From Coniochaeta sp. PMI_546 (taxonomy: Eukaryota; Ascomycota; Sordariomycetes; Coniochaetales; Coniochaetaceae): DNA of 64,000 nt. A program made the translations under genes and the position numbers. Below the pieces are notes generated by a model. The model saw only the letters and a program-made list of their open reading frames with translations, was not told the DNA's origin and ran no database searches. Below, one piece after another: positions 32,006 through 43,508 of the stretch (its first letter is position 1; every line of letters starts with the position of its first letter). The stretch lies in assembly GCA_021432605.1 (NCBI GenBank), contig MU271147.1, forward strand, positions 1,240,001 to 1,304,000. Reading direction: 5' to 3'.

Positions 32006-35000
32006 TCAGGCCAACCTCGCCAAGTCATCAAAGGCGCTTGTCCTCGTCTTCTCAATCACCACCTCTTCAACCTCGAAGTCTTCATCATCATAATCCTCCC
32101 CGTCCTCCTTCCCCGCCTCCTCCCCCTCCTTCTCACCCAAACCCATTGTCACAATGCCGCCCGATGTGCCCGACGTGGACATGGCTCTTGTGGGCATCGC
32201 TGTGGCACTATCGCCAAGAGGGCTGGCAGAGTGTCCATCGGTAAAGGTATCTTGAGACACGGGGGCGAAGCCTTTGCTGTTGACACCGCCATGGCCACTC
32301 TCGCCTTGAGCCTTGCCATCAGTCTGTTGATTGATTTCATTCTCAGTCTCGGGTACGTACCCATATTTAAGGCCGTCGTCCATGTCGAGCAGGGAAAGGC
32401 TGTGGATAGGAGCCGCAGTGAATTCGTGATGTACTTGAGGACAACCGTCGAAGGAAATGAGATCTTCATCTGCATCGAGCATGTGTTTGCTTTGCTCGTT
32501 CTTGTTCGAAGTTATGATGGGGCCAGGGATCGTGATAGAGTGAGGGGTTGTGCTGGCGGTGTTTTGGGGTCTAATATGAGAGTCCTCCGGGACGATCGTC
32601 TGAGTCTCGTTGTGCGGCTTGCGGCCCAGCTCGTCAATTGGGTCGTCACGAGAGCAGTTCGCCTGTCGATCAGAGGGCGCCGCTGTTGCTCTAAGCTGTT
32701 GGCTTGGTCCCATTTCTGCATTGGGATCGGCTGTCGGTCGCCAGGATTGCTCCTCCTCCTTCTCCTCCTCGTCCTCAACCAGCACATCATCCTCATCGTC
32801 GTGATGGAACAAGCGCAAAATCTGTCCTCTATGGACAACACCGCTGCTGGTGCGGGCATACTCCATTTTCTTCAGGTCCTCATAGTTGAGGCTTGATTTC
32901 TGCTTCGCTCCAGTGGGCGCAGCCTCCTCCGTATGCGCACCGTTTGTCTCTGCCTCTTGCTCGGTTTTAGAGGGTCCCTTGGCGATCCTACCAAGAATTC
33001 CGTCAAACAGCCACGGAAAACTGATCAATGGCATGGATTCCGGCTTGATTCGCCGGTAGCCCTGCGTCCCATCTTTTCGTATGTGAGGTGCACGAGATTC
33101 GTAGAGCGCAATCTGTACTTCTTCATGCGTGACCTGGTACATGGCCGCCACGAATGGCGCGAGAACCTTGAACTCGCGTGAGCCTCCAGCCGCCTCGATG
33201 CACTCATCCTTGAATTGATGCCTCAGGGCGTCTGTCTCGCGGCGAACGATCTCGTGCATTTTGTACTGGGTGCCCACGCGCGGTTTCGACATGATGAAGG
33301 TCGATAGGACCTCAAATTCCGTGCGAATCTCCATCTGTCCCATGATCCTCTTCAGTGCCGTATCGTACTGTGACTTGATGTGGCGCGCCTTCTTCAGCAT
33401 GTCATTGTCGAGGGTATATCGCTTGAGAATTCGGGTATCGAATGGCATCTCATAGTTGGGGGTAAAATGGACATGGTTAACCCTGTCGTACATTTGGCCC
33501 AGTATCTTGAAAGAGCGGTGCGAATTTCTCTTTTCCATGAAATGAGGATATGTTCGGGGCTTCAATTTCTTTTCCATCTCTGCGGGAACTCCTGTCTTGA
33601 CATAATCAACAGCTTTCGAATGCAGCTTTGCAAGTTCCACACCTGTCACATCTGGTCAGACATCAACATCATCAACATGGACATAGGGAGCACTTACATC
33701 GCGGATCCTTGGCACCAGAATCCCTAAAGTCAGCATGCGCCAAGTGCGCTTGTGCTATAATCGGTAGCGAGTTATTCTTCATGTATAAGGTGAAGAATAC
33801 CTTGAGATCCTGAACCGTGGGTACATGGTCGAGCTCTTTGGCAACTGCCGGCTCAAAGTCCATTGGAGAATGAAACCACTCGTTAGGTATTAGATTCTTG
33901 TTCCAGATGACAAAAAAGTCGTCGCCGTCCAGGTCTCCTCCAGAGCACATGCTCGGGATATCCCGGTCTCCTTGCATTGGGAATACTACAACGTCTCGAA
34001 GATGTCTCAATGCTGACACATCCACTGCTTTTACGACGCGAATGTCTCCAGGGTGTAACGACGGGTTACGACCAACAGCGCAAACGCCGGTAATAACCCT
34101 GGGGTGACCTCTGTTATTAGGGTCGGAAATCTGGAGGAAGATCTCGGGCAGCTCATTGACCGGCTTCTCGTCCCGACGACGCTTCTTGTTAATATGCCCC
34201 TTCAGCGTACCGGTCTCATCGATACATCCAAGCACAAATGCGCTCTCTGCGATGGGGACCCTCGCCTTCTCTTTCAGGTATTTGATCGACCACGACCTCC
34301 ACAACTGGAGCATGGCTCTGACGTACGGCTCCTCGGCTTCCATGAATCCATAATCTAGCATATTGGCGATCATGATCGAGGACTGACTCTCATCGACGTA
34401 CTGCCGAAGAAGTCTGCAAGCAAAGGCTTTATCAGTCATTGCGCGATTATAGTTGAGCAACTCCTGTTCGAGTAGAGACATGAACACCGAATCCGGAACT
34501 CCTAAGCAAGACAAGATGCAGATGATTTGTCGGTTGAGGGTGGCAGTTGTATAGTGAGAGAGACGAATGATCTCTAAGCCGTTGAACTCGGAGCTGAACT
34601 TTTCTTGCGACTTGCGAATATGAACCTCAGTGTCTTTTGCCTCCGGCCATGTTACGAGTACACCCTTGCATCCGCCCATTCGGAACTGGAAGGCTGACGG
34701 AACAGAGTCCTCCTTCCATTCGTCCGCAATCATCTTGGCTAAGCCCGACGAAATCTTGCCGACTCCGTCTGTAAAGCAGTACGCGTTATGCTCGACGTCC
34801 GGAATGCTCACCACCGTCGGAGCAGGAATATGGCGCAAGAGACGTGTAGTCGAGAAACACTGACCGAGTCTCGCTGCATATTTTGCAACGACCTTGATAT
34901 GAGTAAACCGTCCCATCCACTCACGGATCTTATCGCATGTCACGCCTTTCTCCTCGCAGAAGAAAAAGGCCCCGTTCTCTCGGATCTGAGAATTCCCAAA

Positions 35001-37004
35001 GGCAAGAAACTTCCAGTGCCAACGGCCCATCCGTATGCCATTGTTCATGACCCGGAATGCCCTGGTGTAGAGCTCATTATCCCTGACCGTATCGCAGCCA
35101 TTGATCCGACCAGCGTTTAGCTCGTCCATAAATGAGACACGGAGGAAATTGTCCTGAAGGTGGCTGTAGTGCCGAATCACACGATTCGTTGTCTCCAGGG
35201 TCGGGGTGTGAAAGTATATTCTGGTAGGTGTAACCGTCACCTTTCTCACGAGAGCGCAGTGAGCTGGGATATGCGTACAGGCAGGGTAGAAGGTCATTGC
35301 TCCTCTATCATCGAAGAGAGACATGGGATCAAAAATCCTCTTCTTCTGGTCAATAGCATATTCGAGGACCAGCCTGGCCCTGTTCTGATTTTGGACCTTC
35401 TTGGCTGAAAGAGTCTGGAGCTTCAATATGAATTCACGAGTGACCGTGCGCTCCTCGATTATGCCATGCGAGATGCAAACTTCAAGTTGGTACCGAACGT
35501 CAAAAGGTAGTGAGATCCAATCTGTAGAAGCGAGCAAGTCTATCGCAGAGTTGGTAGAAAACAAATGAGCACTCTCAACCAATGACCAGAGACGTGGCTC
35601 AGTCCTGGTAACAAACTGCATATCGTTTTCGTACGCCGTCTTGATGTTCCAGTCGACCAAGGCATTCTCGATAGTCCGCCATTGGTTTTGATCTCCTGGG
35701 TCCAGGTCCAGCCGGTATGTTGTCCACCGACCGAGGTCGATATAGTGCCAGCTGTTTTCCAACGATGCCGGCATCTTCTTGGACAGCTCGAGATCGTGCG
35801 TTATCTCGACAGCACGGGCCCATAGATCATCATCACCCCAAGTGAGCCTTCCTGGGTCGTGGGTCCTCTCCACATCGACTTTCTTGCGAAAGAAGCGAGG
35901 CGGGTACTCGAAGGTGATGATGACAGCTTTCGTTGTGGCGTTAGAGACACGACAAACCTTTCCTATAGCCTCGAACTTGGCTTCCATTCGGTATGAGCTT
36001 CCAAATGTTGGCAGATCAGGACGGGTTTTATCCTCGAAGAGAACCGGAAACGTGATCTCCAGCTTCCGACGTCGGAAGTCTACCACAACACTGAGCTCAT
36101 CATTGATACCACGCGAGCTGACAATCTGCATGCTCATAAATGTGCTAGGCTCAACCATGATGCCGAAGGTCAAGCTCGAAGGTCTCATGAGGACCTTGGA
36201 AGGCACGTGATTGTTCAACGGACTTCTGACGCCGCTCTCATTCACGCACGGGGTGACGGCATCAATAATCAACCAGACTTTTCTCTGCTGTATGGTGATT
36301 TGACAGCCACTACCGGGTTGGATGGGAACCTTTGGTGGCGGATCGAACCTGATTTTGGCAATCCCGGTGCGGTCGCCTTTCGCATTTTCGTCGATGTCAA
36401 TATAGACAATATTGCTCCAGGGCGAAAAGGCGACCCAGAGATCCCATGTTGATGTATGCGCAGGGACACGAGACAGGATGATCAAGACACTCCGCATCTT
36501 GGCCCAGTCAGAGGACACCATAGCCATCAACTCCGCCGCGCTCATGTTACTCCGGCCCGCCATAGCTGTTTGCTGTCTCGAACGTACACGATGGTCCTGG
36601 AACTGGTTCCTCTGCATGGCATTCGGCCCAGAGCCACGCACTGCAGGGCGGTTGTGGAATTGAGGCCTTCTCGAGCCACGGCTGCGCTGATTCTGTGTTC
36701 GAGGGCCATGCGGTGATGAACCGTGCAGGCGCGGGGGTTGTAACAGTGGAATAACTGGTAAAGAACTGCTAGAAGTGGAATTCGCTCGGCTACGGTTGGG
36801 AGTAACTCCAAGATAATAGCGACCATTGGGAAAGAGTGACGCGAGCTTATCTTGTTCCGATTCTGGGGCTGAAGCCCTGGGGGTGTCGCTGGCTAGTTGC
36901 GAGGTTGTTGATGACTGACCTGTGTCCCTTGACAAAGGCTGCTCTTGCCTTGGGGCAGCAGGACTGCCGTCACTGTCATTCGGGAGCTCGACGAAGGTCA
37001 CCAT
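32006..37004 (-). CDS. RNA-dependent RNA polymerase (RNA silencing)
   Basis: Makes double-stranded RNA for small-RNA silencing. Two exons, 37004-33698 and 33642-32006, joined across a 55-nt intron that restores KDPRC-VELAKLHSKAVDY; total 1647 residues. The N-terminal ~200 residues are low-complexity (Ser, Arg, Pro), followed by an RNA-binding-like region. The catalytic core includes FTDGVGKISSGLA and the metal-binding DLDGD loop at about 1024-1028 (CSGGDLDGDDFFVIW), so it is predicted active. The C-terminal ~250 residues are polar and end in an acidic Asp/Glu tail with EDYDDEDFEVEE. Length and plan resemble the fungal RdP family that includes S. pombe Rdp1 and Neurospora SAD-1; I do not assign it to one orthologue. 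No Dicer or Argonaute gene is adjacent. Confidence 0.93.
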
Positions 37005-38746
37005 CTTCAGGGATGGGTAGTTCTTGCAGTGTTAGAGGCAAAGAACGGACATTGAGTGGGATTGCCTGGGGTGGTGAGGCGAAGTGATATTATCGATAAC
37101 TCGCGTCCAGAAATGGCGGGAATTCGAGACGCGTCAAGTAGGTAATACCTAGGACAAGCAGTTAGTACTAGGTGGAACCTTCGCGAGATGAAGCAGACTC
37201 CAAAGGTCTGAACGGTTGACATTAGGTATCGAGTGCGTGCTTACCTGGGTCGCTGGTGATCCTGGTCTCTATGGATGTCTTCAAGCAATATGATGCCAAA
37301 TAAAGCTGCCAAATAAGAGCAGCAAACACCCAAGCGCATGCAAAGGGCCTTGCTGCAGGTAAAGAAGTTCAAGAAGGGAGTCGAGGCTCCGAAACCCAGA
37401 CGAAGCGAGATGCCAGTCAGGCGTGGTGGAAGCAAACAAAAAGAGCGAGATCAATCACTGAGGCAAAGGATTGTTATACTGCCACCTTTCCCGGAGGGCC
37501 AAAACCTAAGGTAGGGTTGACGATGATAGTTCGAGTGAAGGGTTTCGCGATGATATGCCGACTTGGCAGAAGACAAAGGTAGGTAAGGTAGGTATTCTGG
37601 GGCGTGGTAGGGACGATCGGGACCGTGAAGAAGGAGCAACCGGATATCGCGATCCTACCTTAGGCAGGCACGAACCAAGGTGGCGAGTGTAGAGTAAGGT
37701 AGGTACCAGTTAAGAAATGTACCTAAGGACCCTTTTAACCGAGGTAGGCGCGAATAAGGGAAACTGCAAACGAAAGCTGCTGTCCCAAAGGGGTAGCAGG
37801 TACGCGAAGCCCTCGAGCCTATGGTGGTCAAAGGTAGTAGGATATCAGACTGAATTGCACGGAAGGCGACCTGTCGATTATGGCAGAAAGGCCATAAAGA
37901 CCGGAGAGACAGACGCGTCCAGGAATCGGAACTTGAAGACTGACGCGGACTTGGCAAACTCGAAGAGCGGCCTCACAGAAACTCATCCCAGTCTCAAGTC
38001 AGTGCATCGTCCAAAAGCCCTGCAACAAGTAAGCGTAGAAGGGAGTTAACACAAACCCGTGAGTGAGACCCACCATCTAAGCACTCGCTGAAGACACTGT
38101 CCAAGCTCGCTTGGAATTAAGATGCAGAGGTGCTGCAGACTCCCACTTCCGTCTGCAAACACCATGTACCATGCCATGCCTGTAATTGCGGTCCATGTTA
38201 GCATAACGTCCTTTTCGAACCATGGAAGCAACATGAGGGAGTGGCCGATGATCCTTCTGGTCCTCAAAGCTTGACAGTCCAGGTGGCAGTGGCCTATATG
38301 TATCATCCAACTCGTTGCAAGACGTCGAAATCGGTATCAGCGAGACAGAAAAGTGACGATAATTTTGAGCTTTCGAGAAGCCGAATCTCAACCTATAAAG
38401 CCCCTGATTCGTATCACCATTTTGGCCAGCTTGAACCGCTGGGCCTTTTCAGACGACAGGCAAACCTCCAGGCTCCGAAGCCGTTGATGCAGCCATTGCT
38501 CATGGCGATGAGATATGCAGACCGTTTCCATGCTGAGCACCGCCGTCCTCAATCCTTCGACCCGCCCGAAAATGCCCGATGGTCGTGAAAAGGCATAGCA
38601 TGACCCTGATCTGCTGTCATGATTGTGCTGTGGTCGTTCGCTCTATGACAGAGCTCCATGCTGACCCAACCTGGTTGCCCAGTCCCTTTGTAAATGCAGT
38701 GTCATATGAGAAATATGTCCGTCGGCTCGTGTGCTTGTATGACCGT
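37005..38746. other. intergenic with RdRP promoter and DLD 3' flank
   Basis: No gene supported. A CAG-GTAAGC donor-like site on the minus strand near 37245 and CTAAC near 37035 could mark an intron in the RdRP leader, but I cannot confirm it. The TAGGTA-type motif cluster is listed separately. Confidence 0.5.
37500..37760. repeat. cluster of TAGGTA/TACCTA motifs
   Basis: Repeated AAGGTAGGTA-like words and their complement occur at about 37506, 37577, 37588, 37655, 37690, 37719 and 37740, with outliers at 37137 and 37830. It is a short degenerate motif in both orientations rather than a strict tandem array. It lies in the upstream flank of the RdRP gene. Confidence 0.55.
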
Positions 38747-40756
38747 TCATGCGGTGCGGTCAAAGATCTTGCCGGGGTTCCTATTGATATGTAAGCTCCT
38801 ATCCATAGACTCATAATACACGGGTGGTTGTGCTGACATGATCCATTTCGGATCCAGGGCTTGCTTGATCGCTTTCTAGAGAGACGTTAGCAAGGTCCGG
38901 ACGATACTCTCCTCGGACATTGAGAGACGAACCATAACTCCAAGAGTATCCGGGCCAACCTCCCAGAGGAGGGACTCCTTTTTGCCCCAGCCGATGGAGT
39001 GTTCGCCGGTACAGGTACCTTCCATCTCAAGTGCTCTTTTGACCATGTTCTTGACACAAGTCTCGACCTTGTCCCTCTCCTCCTTGTTCCGTCGGTTATA
39101 CATGATGCTCTCGTGGAAGTTGCCGTCGCCGACATGTCCGAGGATACTGGCAAAGAGGCCCAGATCGTCCATCTCCTTCTTGCTCACCTCGATGATGTCG
39201 GCAAGCCTGCTGAAAGGGACCGCCACATCGGTGCTCCCTGAATATTGTCAGTACGACGAGGAATAGACCAAGGAAGAGCAGCCCAAACTTACAGACTTCC
39301 TCACCGTCCTTACGGAGGGCGAGCATGGACCAGAGGGACTCCTTCCTAGCCGACCAGAGCAGTTTCTGCTCCCTTGCGTCTTTCGCGAACTCGAAGGTGC
39401 CCCCCTTATTCGACTTGGCAATTCGCTGGACCTGGGCGATGTTTTCCTTGACACCGGCCTTGGTGCCAGAGAATTTGAAGAACAGCGTCGGCGTTTCCTT
39501 CCACACGCGCGGAGCGGTGGCTCCACCCATGTTGACCACCTTCATCTGGACCTCATCCATGATCTCCATCGCAGCGACTGGGATCCCGGCCTGCATGACT
39601 TCGGCGGCGGCGGAAGCGGCATCTCTGATCGTCGGGAATGTAACGACGGCGACTGACAAGTCCTCCGGGATCACGGTCAGCTTGAGGGTGGCTTCAGTCA
39701 CCAGACCAAGAGTGCCTTCAGAGCCGACGAAGAGGCCGTTGAGGTTATATCCGGCGGATGACTTGCGAGGCCTTCGACGGGTTTTGATCACGGTACCGTC
39801 AGCAAGGACAACCGTCAAGTTGATTACCCAGTCCTTCATAGTGCCGTATTTTACAGCATTCGTGCCAGAGCAGTTCGTCCCGATCATACCGCCGATCTTG
39901 GCACTCGGGCCTGGTTCCGGTCAGCTTGAGATCCCTAGAAGTCAGTCCAGGGTGATACACTTACCAGGATCGATGGGGAAGAAGAGTCCACTGCCCATCT
40001 TCGACAGTTGCTCGTTCAAATCTTGCCACCCGAGGCTGGGCTGCACGACAATGTCCATGTCATCTTTGTTGAACTGGATGATCTTGTCCATGTACGCAAA
40101 ATCCACGCTGATGCCTCCAAAAGGCGCGGAGAAGTTGCCCTCCAGGCTCGAACCCCCGGAATAAGGGATGATCGGTATCCGGTACTTGCTAGAGATGCGG
40201 GCGATCGTCGATACCTGCGCCGTCGACCTGGGATAGGCCACTGCCACTGGGAGTCCGTCTGGGTTGCTGGACGACCATTCAGAATATCCATGTGCATGGA
40301 GATCCTCGGGGTCCGTTGAGATGATATCCTCCTCGCCCAGTTCTTGACGAATCTCTTTCAGGGCCTATTTGTCTGTTCAGTAAAAAGATCGAGCTCTTTC
40401 CCTCCAAGTTCGGGGAGTCAACCTACCACTTCCATATCACGCATAGACGCATATTTGGGCATAGCAATCTTGCTGTCTAAGCGCATAGCGCCAGGGAATT
40501 CCTTGCCGCCGATGCTGGCAACACCCCAGCCAAGCAACCCAGCGACTGCAGCGACAGCAAGAACACCCGGTCCGGTCCATGTGGATGCTGTTCGTGCGGC
40601 AGGGATTTTCCTCGAAGTGTTTCTTCGGAAGGCTGAGGTGGTGAAGAGTCGGCCCCTGCCGGAGACCGCCGTGGTGGACGGCGAAGCGGAGGCGGCCGCG
40701 GCGGCCGTTGATCGGCCGAAGGGCCTCACCGCCCTCGCGAGATAGTTGGCCGACAT
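38747..40756 (-). CDS. mitochondrial D-lactate dehydrogenase (cytochrome), FAD-linked
   Basis: Oxidises D-lactate to pyruvate and passes electrons to cytochrome c. Six exons: 40756-40427, 40364-39965, 39910-39293, 39237-38933, 38875-38838 and 38780-38747; introns 54-62 nt; 574 residues, close to yeast DLD1. The N terminus is Arg/Ser/Ala-rich (RGRLFTTSAFRRNTSR) and followed by a membrane segment near 63-83, giving inner-membrane targeting. The FAD-binding domain includes PYSGGSSLEGNF and GGMIGTNCSGTNA. The C-terminal cap has GHVGDGNFH, and the last two tiny exons (38 and 34 nt) supply KAIKQALDPKWIMNPGKIFD, the family's usual end. Reading without those exons gives a false C terminus. The start is the ATG before the targeting peptide; an upstream extension to 40882 is leader. 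Confidence 0.92.
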
Positions 40757-41470
40757 GCAGATATGCAGGTTAAAGAATGGACGAATTGCCGGTCCCTGAT
40801 GTTCGGCCCCAAAATCCAGAGGCAAAATGCGAAGTAGCAAGGTGATCGCCGGTTTCAAGTCGAACAGCGAGCGGCAAAACAAAGCTGCACGTTCCTGCCG
40901 TCAAATTTCGGTTGGGAGAATGGGTGCCCCTTAAAGGCGTCTCTGTTGTGTCCTCGTCTCCCTTTACCAGATCTGTCCCGCTGCCCTTTCGACCCTTATA
41001 ACACGCTCTCTTTTTGACCTGATGCAGGATAGACCCGACGGAACCCAGTTTAAGCCGGAGACCCAGAATTCTTGATGTTCACTCTGGGTAAGCCGACTGA
41101 TAAGAGGCGGACCGGAGAGACGTTGCCACGTGTGGATGATATGTTTTTCGATCGGACGTTCAACACCTCTCAACTAACAGCCCTGCGGTGGAGGAGTGAA
41201 TCATACAAGTCAAGGAAGGATGAGGCCGGCAGCATATGACGGGAACCATCGCACAGGGCGCTGACATGCAAGATCCAACAAAGCAATACCGGAGGGTTGC
41301 AGCAGCTCTCTGTAAGCTTCTCGTGCCTCGCCTTTATTAATGAAGGCCGCCCGGTCCCACGCTCGGGGGTCTTCCAGCCGGTTAGGGTAGAAATACAGGT
41401 GCTTTCTTGGGGGTGGAGAAAGGTTCTCCGAAGACGCCAATCAAAGGCGGAAACTAAGACGGTATTCTAA
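40757..41470. other. DLD promoter and flank
   Basis: No gene supported. A 76-codon minus frame at 41210-41440 has no recognised domain. Confidence 0.5.
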
Positions 41471-41716
41471 CTAGCAGAGTGCACTAGACATAGAAGCTGG
41501 AATGCGGAGGTCGAATTCTGGGATAGCAGCAACAGCAGCCGAAGTGCCAGCGAGAGACGACGTGTGAGGAGGGTGTTGGCGCATACATATACGTCTGACG
41601 AGGCCATTGAAGTTGCTGCTCAGGCTGTGCAACAGAGTCGAGGCAGCACGAGAACGAGTAAAAGGTATAGTGAGGAGGAGGATGAGGGCTGACGAAGAAG
41701 CAGTATGAGGAGACAT
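41471..41716 (-). CDS. possible small secreted or membrane-linked protein (81 aa), weak
   Basis: The frame starts at an ATG preceded by a C/A-rich leader (CCTCTCCACACAACACATC), the kind found before many fungal starts. The 81-residue product has a hydrophobic N-terminal stretch (SSALILLLTIPF) ahead of Arg, resembling a signal or anchor. No conserved domain is recognised, and a second frame over the same DNA is also open. It is listed because the leader and signal-like start coincide; it may be chance. Confidence 0.25.
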   Translation of the reverse strand: MSPHTASSSALILLLTIPFTRSRAASTLLHSLSSNFNGLVRRICMRQHPPHTSSLAGTSAAVAAIPEFDLRIPASMSSALC

Positions 41717-43476
41717 GATGTGTTGTGTGGAGAGGAGTGGATTGAGTCTCCAACGCAACCCCTCGCGTACCCTGGTGATGCCCCTCACTTCACTCCATTG
41801 CTACAAAGTACAAGGTCTAGGCTGGTTCTAGAAGACGACGATTTGGAGGTCCCCGCTCAAGGCGTGGAAGACGCAACAATGGCCTGGATGGCAGGATGAT
41901 TATTGCCGAGTCGCCCAACGCTATGCTCAATGACAATTGCCTATGCCCGAACCCTGCCTGGGCGGCGTTCTGAAGGAACGAAGCTTCTCAAGGGGGTGAA
42001 TTCATTTGCTGCTGTCGTGGGGGGTGCGTCACGCCAGCAGGAAAATTTCTCCTGGTGGCCCTGTGTAAGTGGTGCGGTCCATCCCAGGTACCAGCCATTG
42101 TTCTTCATCGTATATCAAAGAGCAGGGATTCAACCAGGAACGAGAGGTTGACGAAGACTTTATGCTCTGTACCTGCTTGCTTTTGCCTCAGATTCTTCCG
42201 GAGTACAGGTACCTACCGCCCTGCATACGAAAAGTGTACCCGTGGAGCGTGAGCTCTGAACCTCGGGGCAAGCTCTGGTCCAAGGCCACCGCACTGTCAA
42301 CGTACAAGAGGCTGTACACGTGTGTCGAATAGCACGAGAACCGGTGACGAATGTTGACCGAAGTGGTCATCTGGACTACGACCACTGGGTGCCGGAACGA
42401 CTCCAGAACCTAGAGTGCAACGCTGTGCCCTCGGAGTTTGGGTACGACATCGCTTTCTGGCCCGTCTGACCGGTCTGTAATCAGGACGTTGCACAGTAGT
42501 CCAAGAGCATTTGGTCAGGCTTTGACGAAGCAGGGAGTCCATGTGCATGTGCTTCGTACCTTTGTGGCCCGAGGCGCCACTGAGCCGAGAATCATGAATC
42601 TGCAATCTTCCAGACAGAGTGGCATACAGCTGTTACCTTCGAGACCTGTACTATGTAGGCGGGAGAGGGGTAGCCCGTGTGCATGCATATTATTTATAGG
42701 AGTGAATGGGGTGCCCAGCACCCAAAACAGCAACGTGTGACTTTCGGGCTTACAGGTACTCAGCTTGGTGAGCCGTAATCATTATTTCACTTTATACCCT
42801 CGCAACAGTCGGTCACAAGGACGCTGGAGTTCCGACATAGTTTCAGATCTGCGAGGTTCACGTATCGACGTACATCATACACAGGAGGCCTAGAGGCCAG
42901 CGTACACCACCACTGCTCACGATGTTCCGAACTTGAACAACCGCACTGGCCGTCAGACCCAGGCTGCAGTCAGCAAATATACAAAAGTCGGAGCCAAGAG
43001 GTCATGGGACGCCTCTCGGGCTCGATGGATAGGTGACATATAGAGAGGCACGAGGGCGAAGCGCTGCCGTCATTGTCATACCGTCATCAGGCTCGAGTCT
43101 CCTATTCCCCAGACTTCGTACGACATAGCCTTCTTGACAGCACATGCGGTGGGACACTCCGGCTGAACACATGTAACGGACGAAGCACGTTGTGAGTGGC
43201 TGGAATGAAAAATCCAGGGGACCACAAGCAGCGGTTTCCACTGAACAAGTCCTGTTTTCGTTGGTTCGGGCCGTGGCGCTTGAATTTTAGTGGGCCGGTT
43301 TCTGTGCCTTGTGAGACTCGGGAGTCGGACCGGACTGATGAGAGATTCTTAGCAGCACCCGAGGCCCTTTGTACTGAGGAAGACTCAAGCTGCCGGCGCT
43401 GACGACAAAATAATTCGACCATGGATTCAAACCTTTCGCAGCATGTTGACAGCAACAGAAAGTCGAAGATGCCCAC

Positions 43477-43508
43477 GGCAAGGGCTCGGCACGGGCTCGG
43501 CAAGGGCT
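43477..43508. repeat. 11-nt tandem repeat, about three units
   Basis: Units GGCAAGGGCTC, GGCACGGGCTC and GGCAAGGGCT follow one another with one mismatch. Confidence 0.8.
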
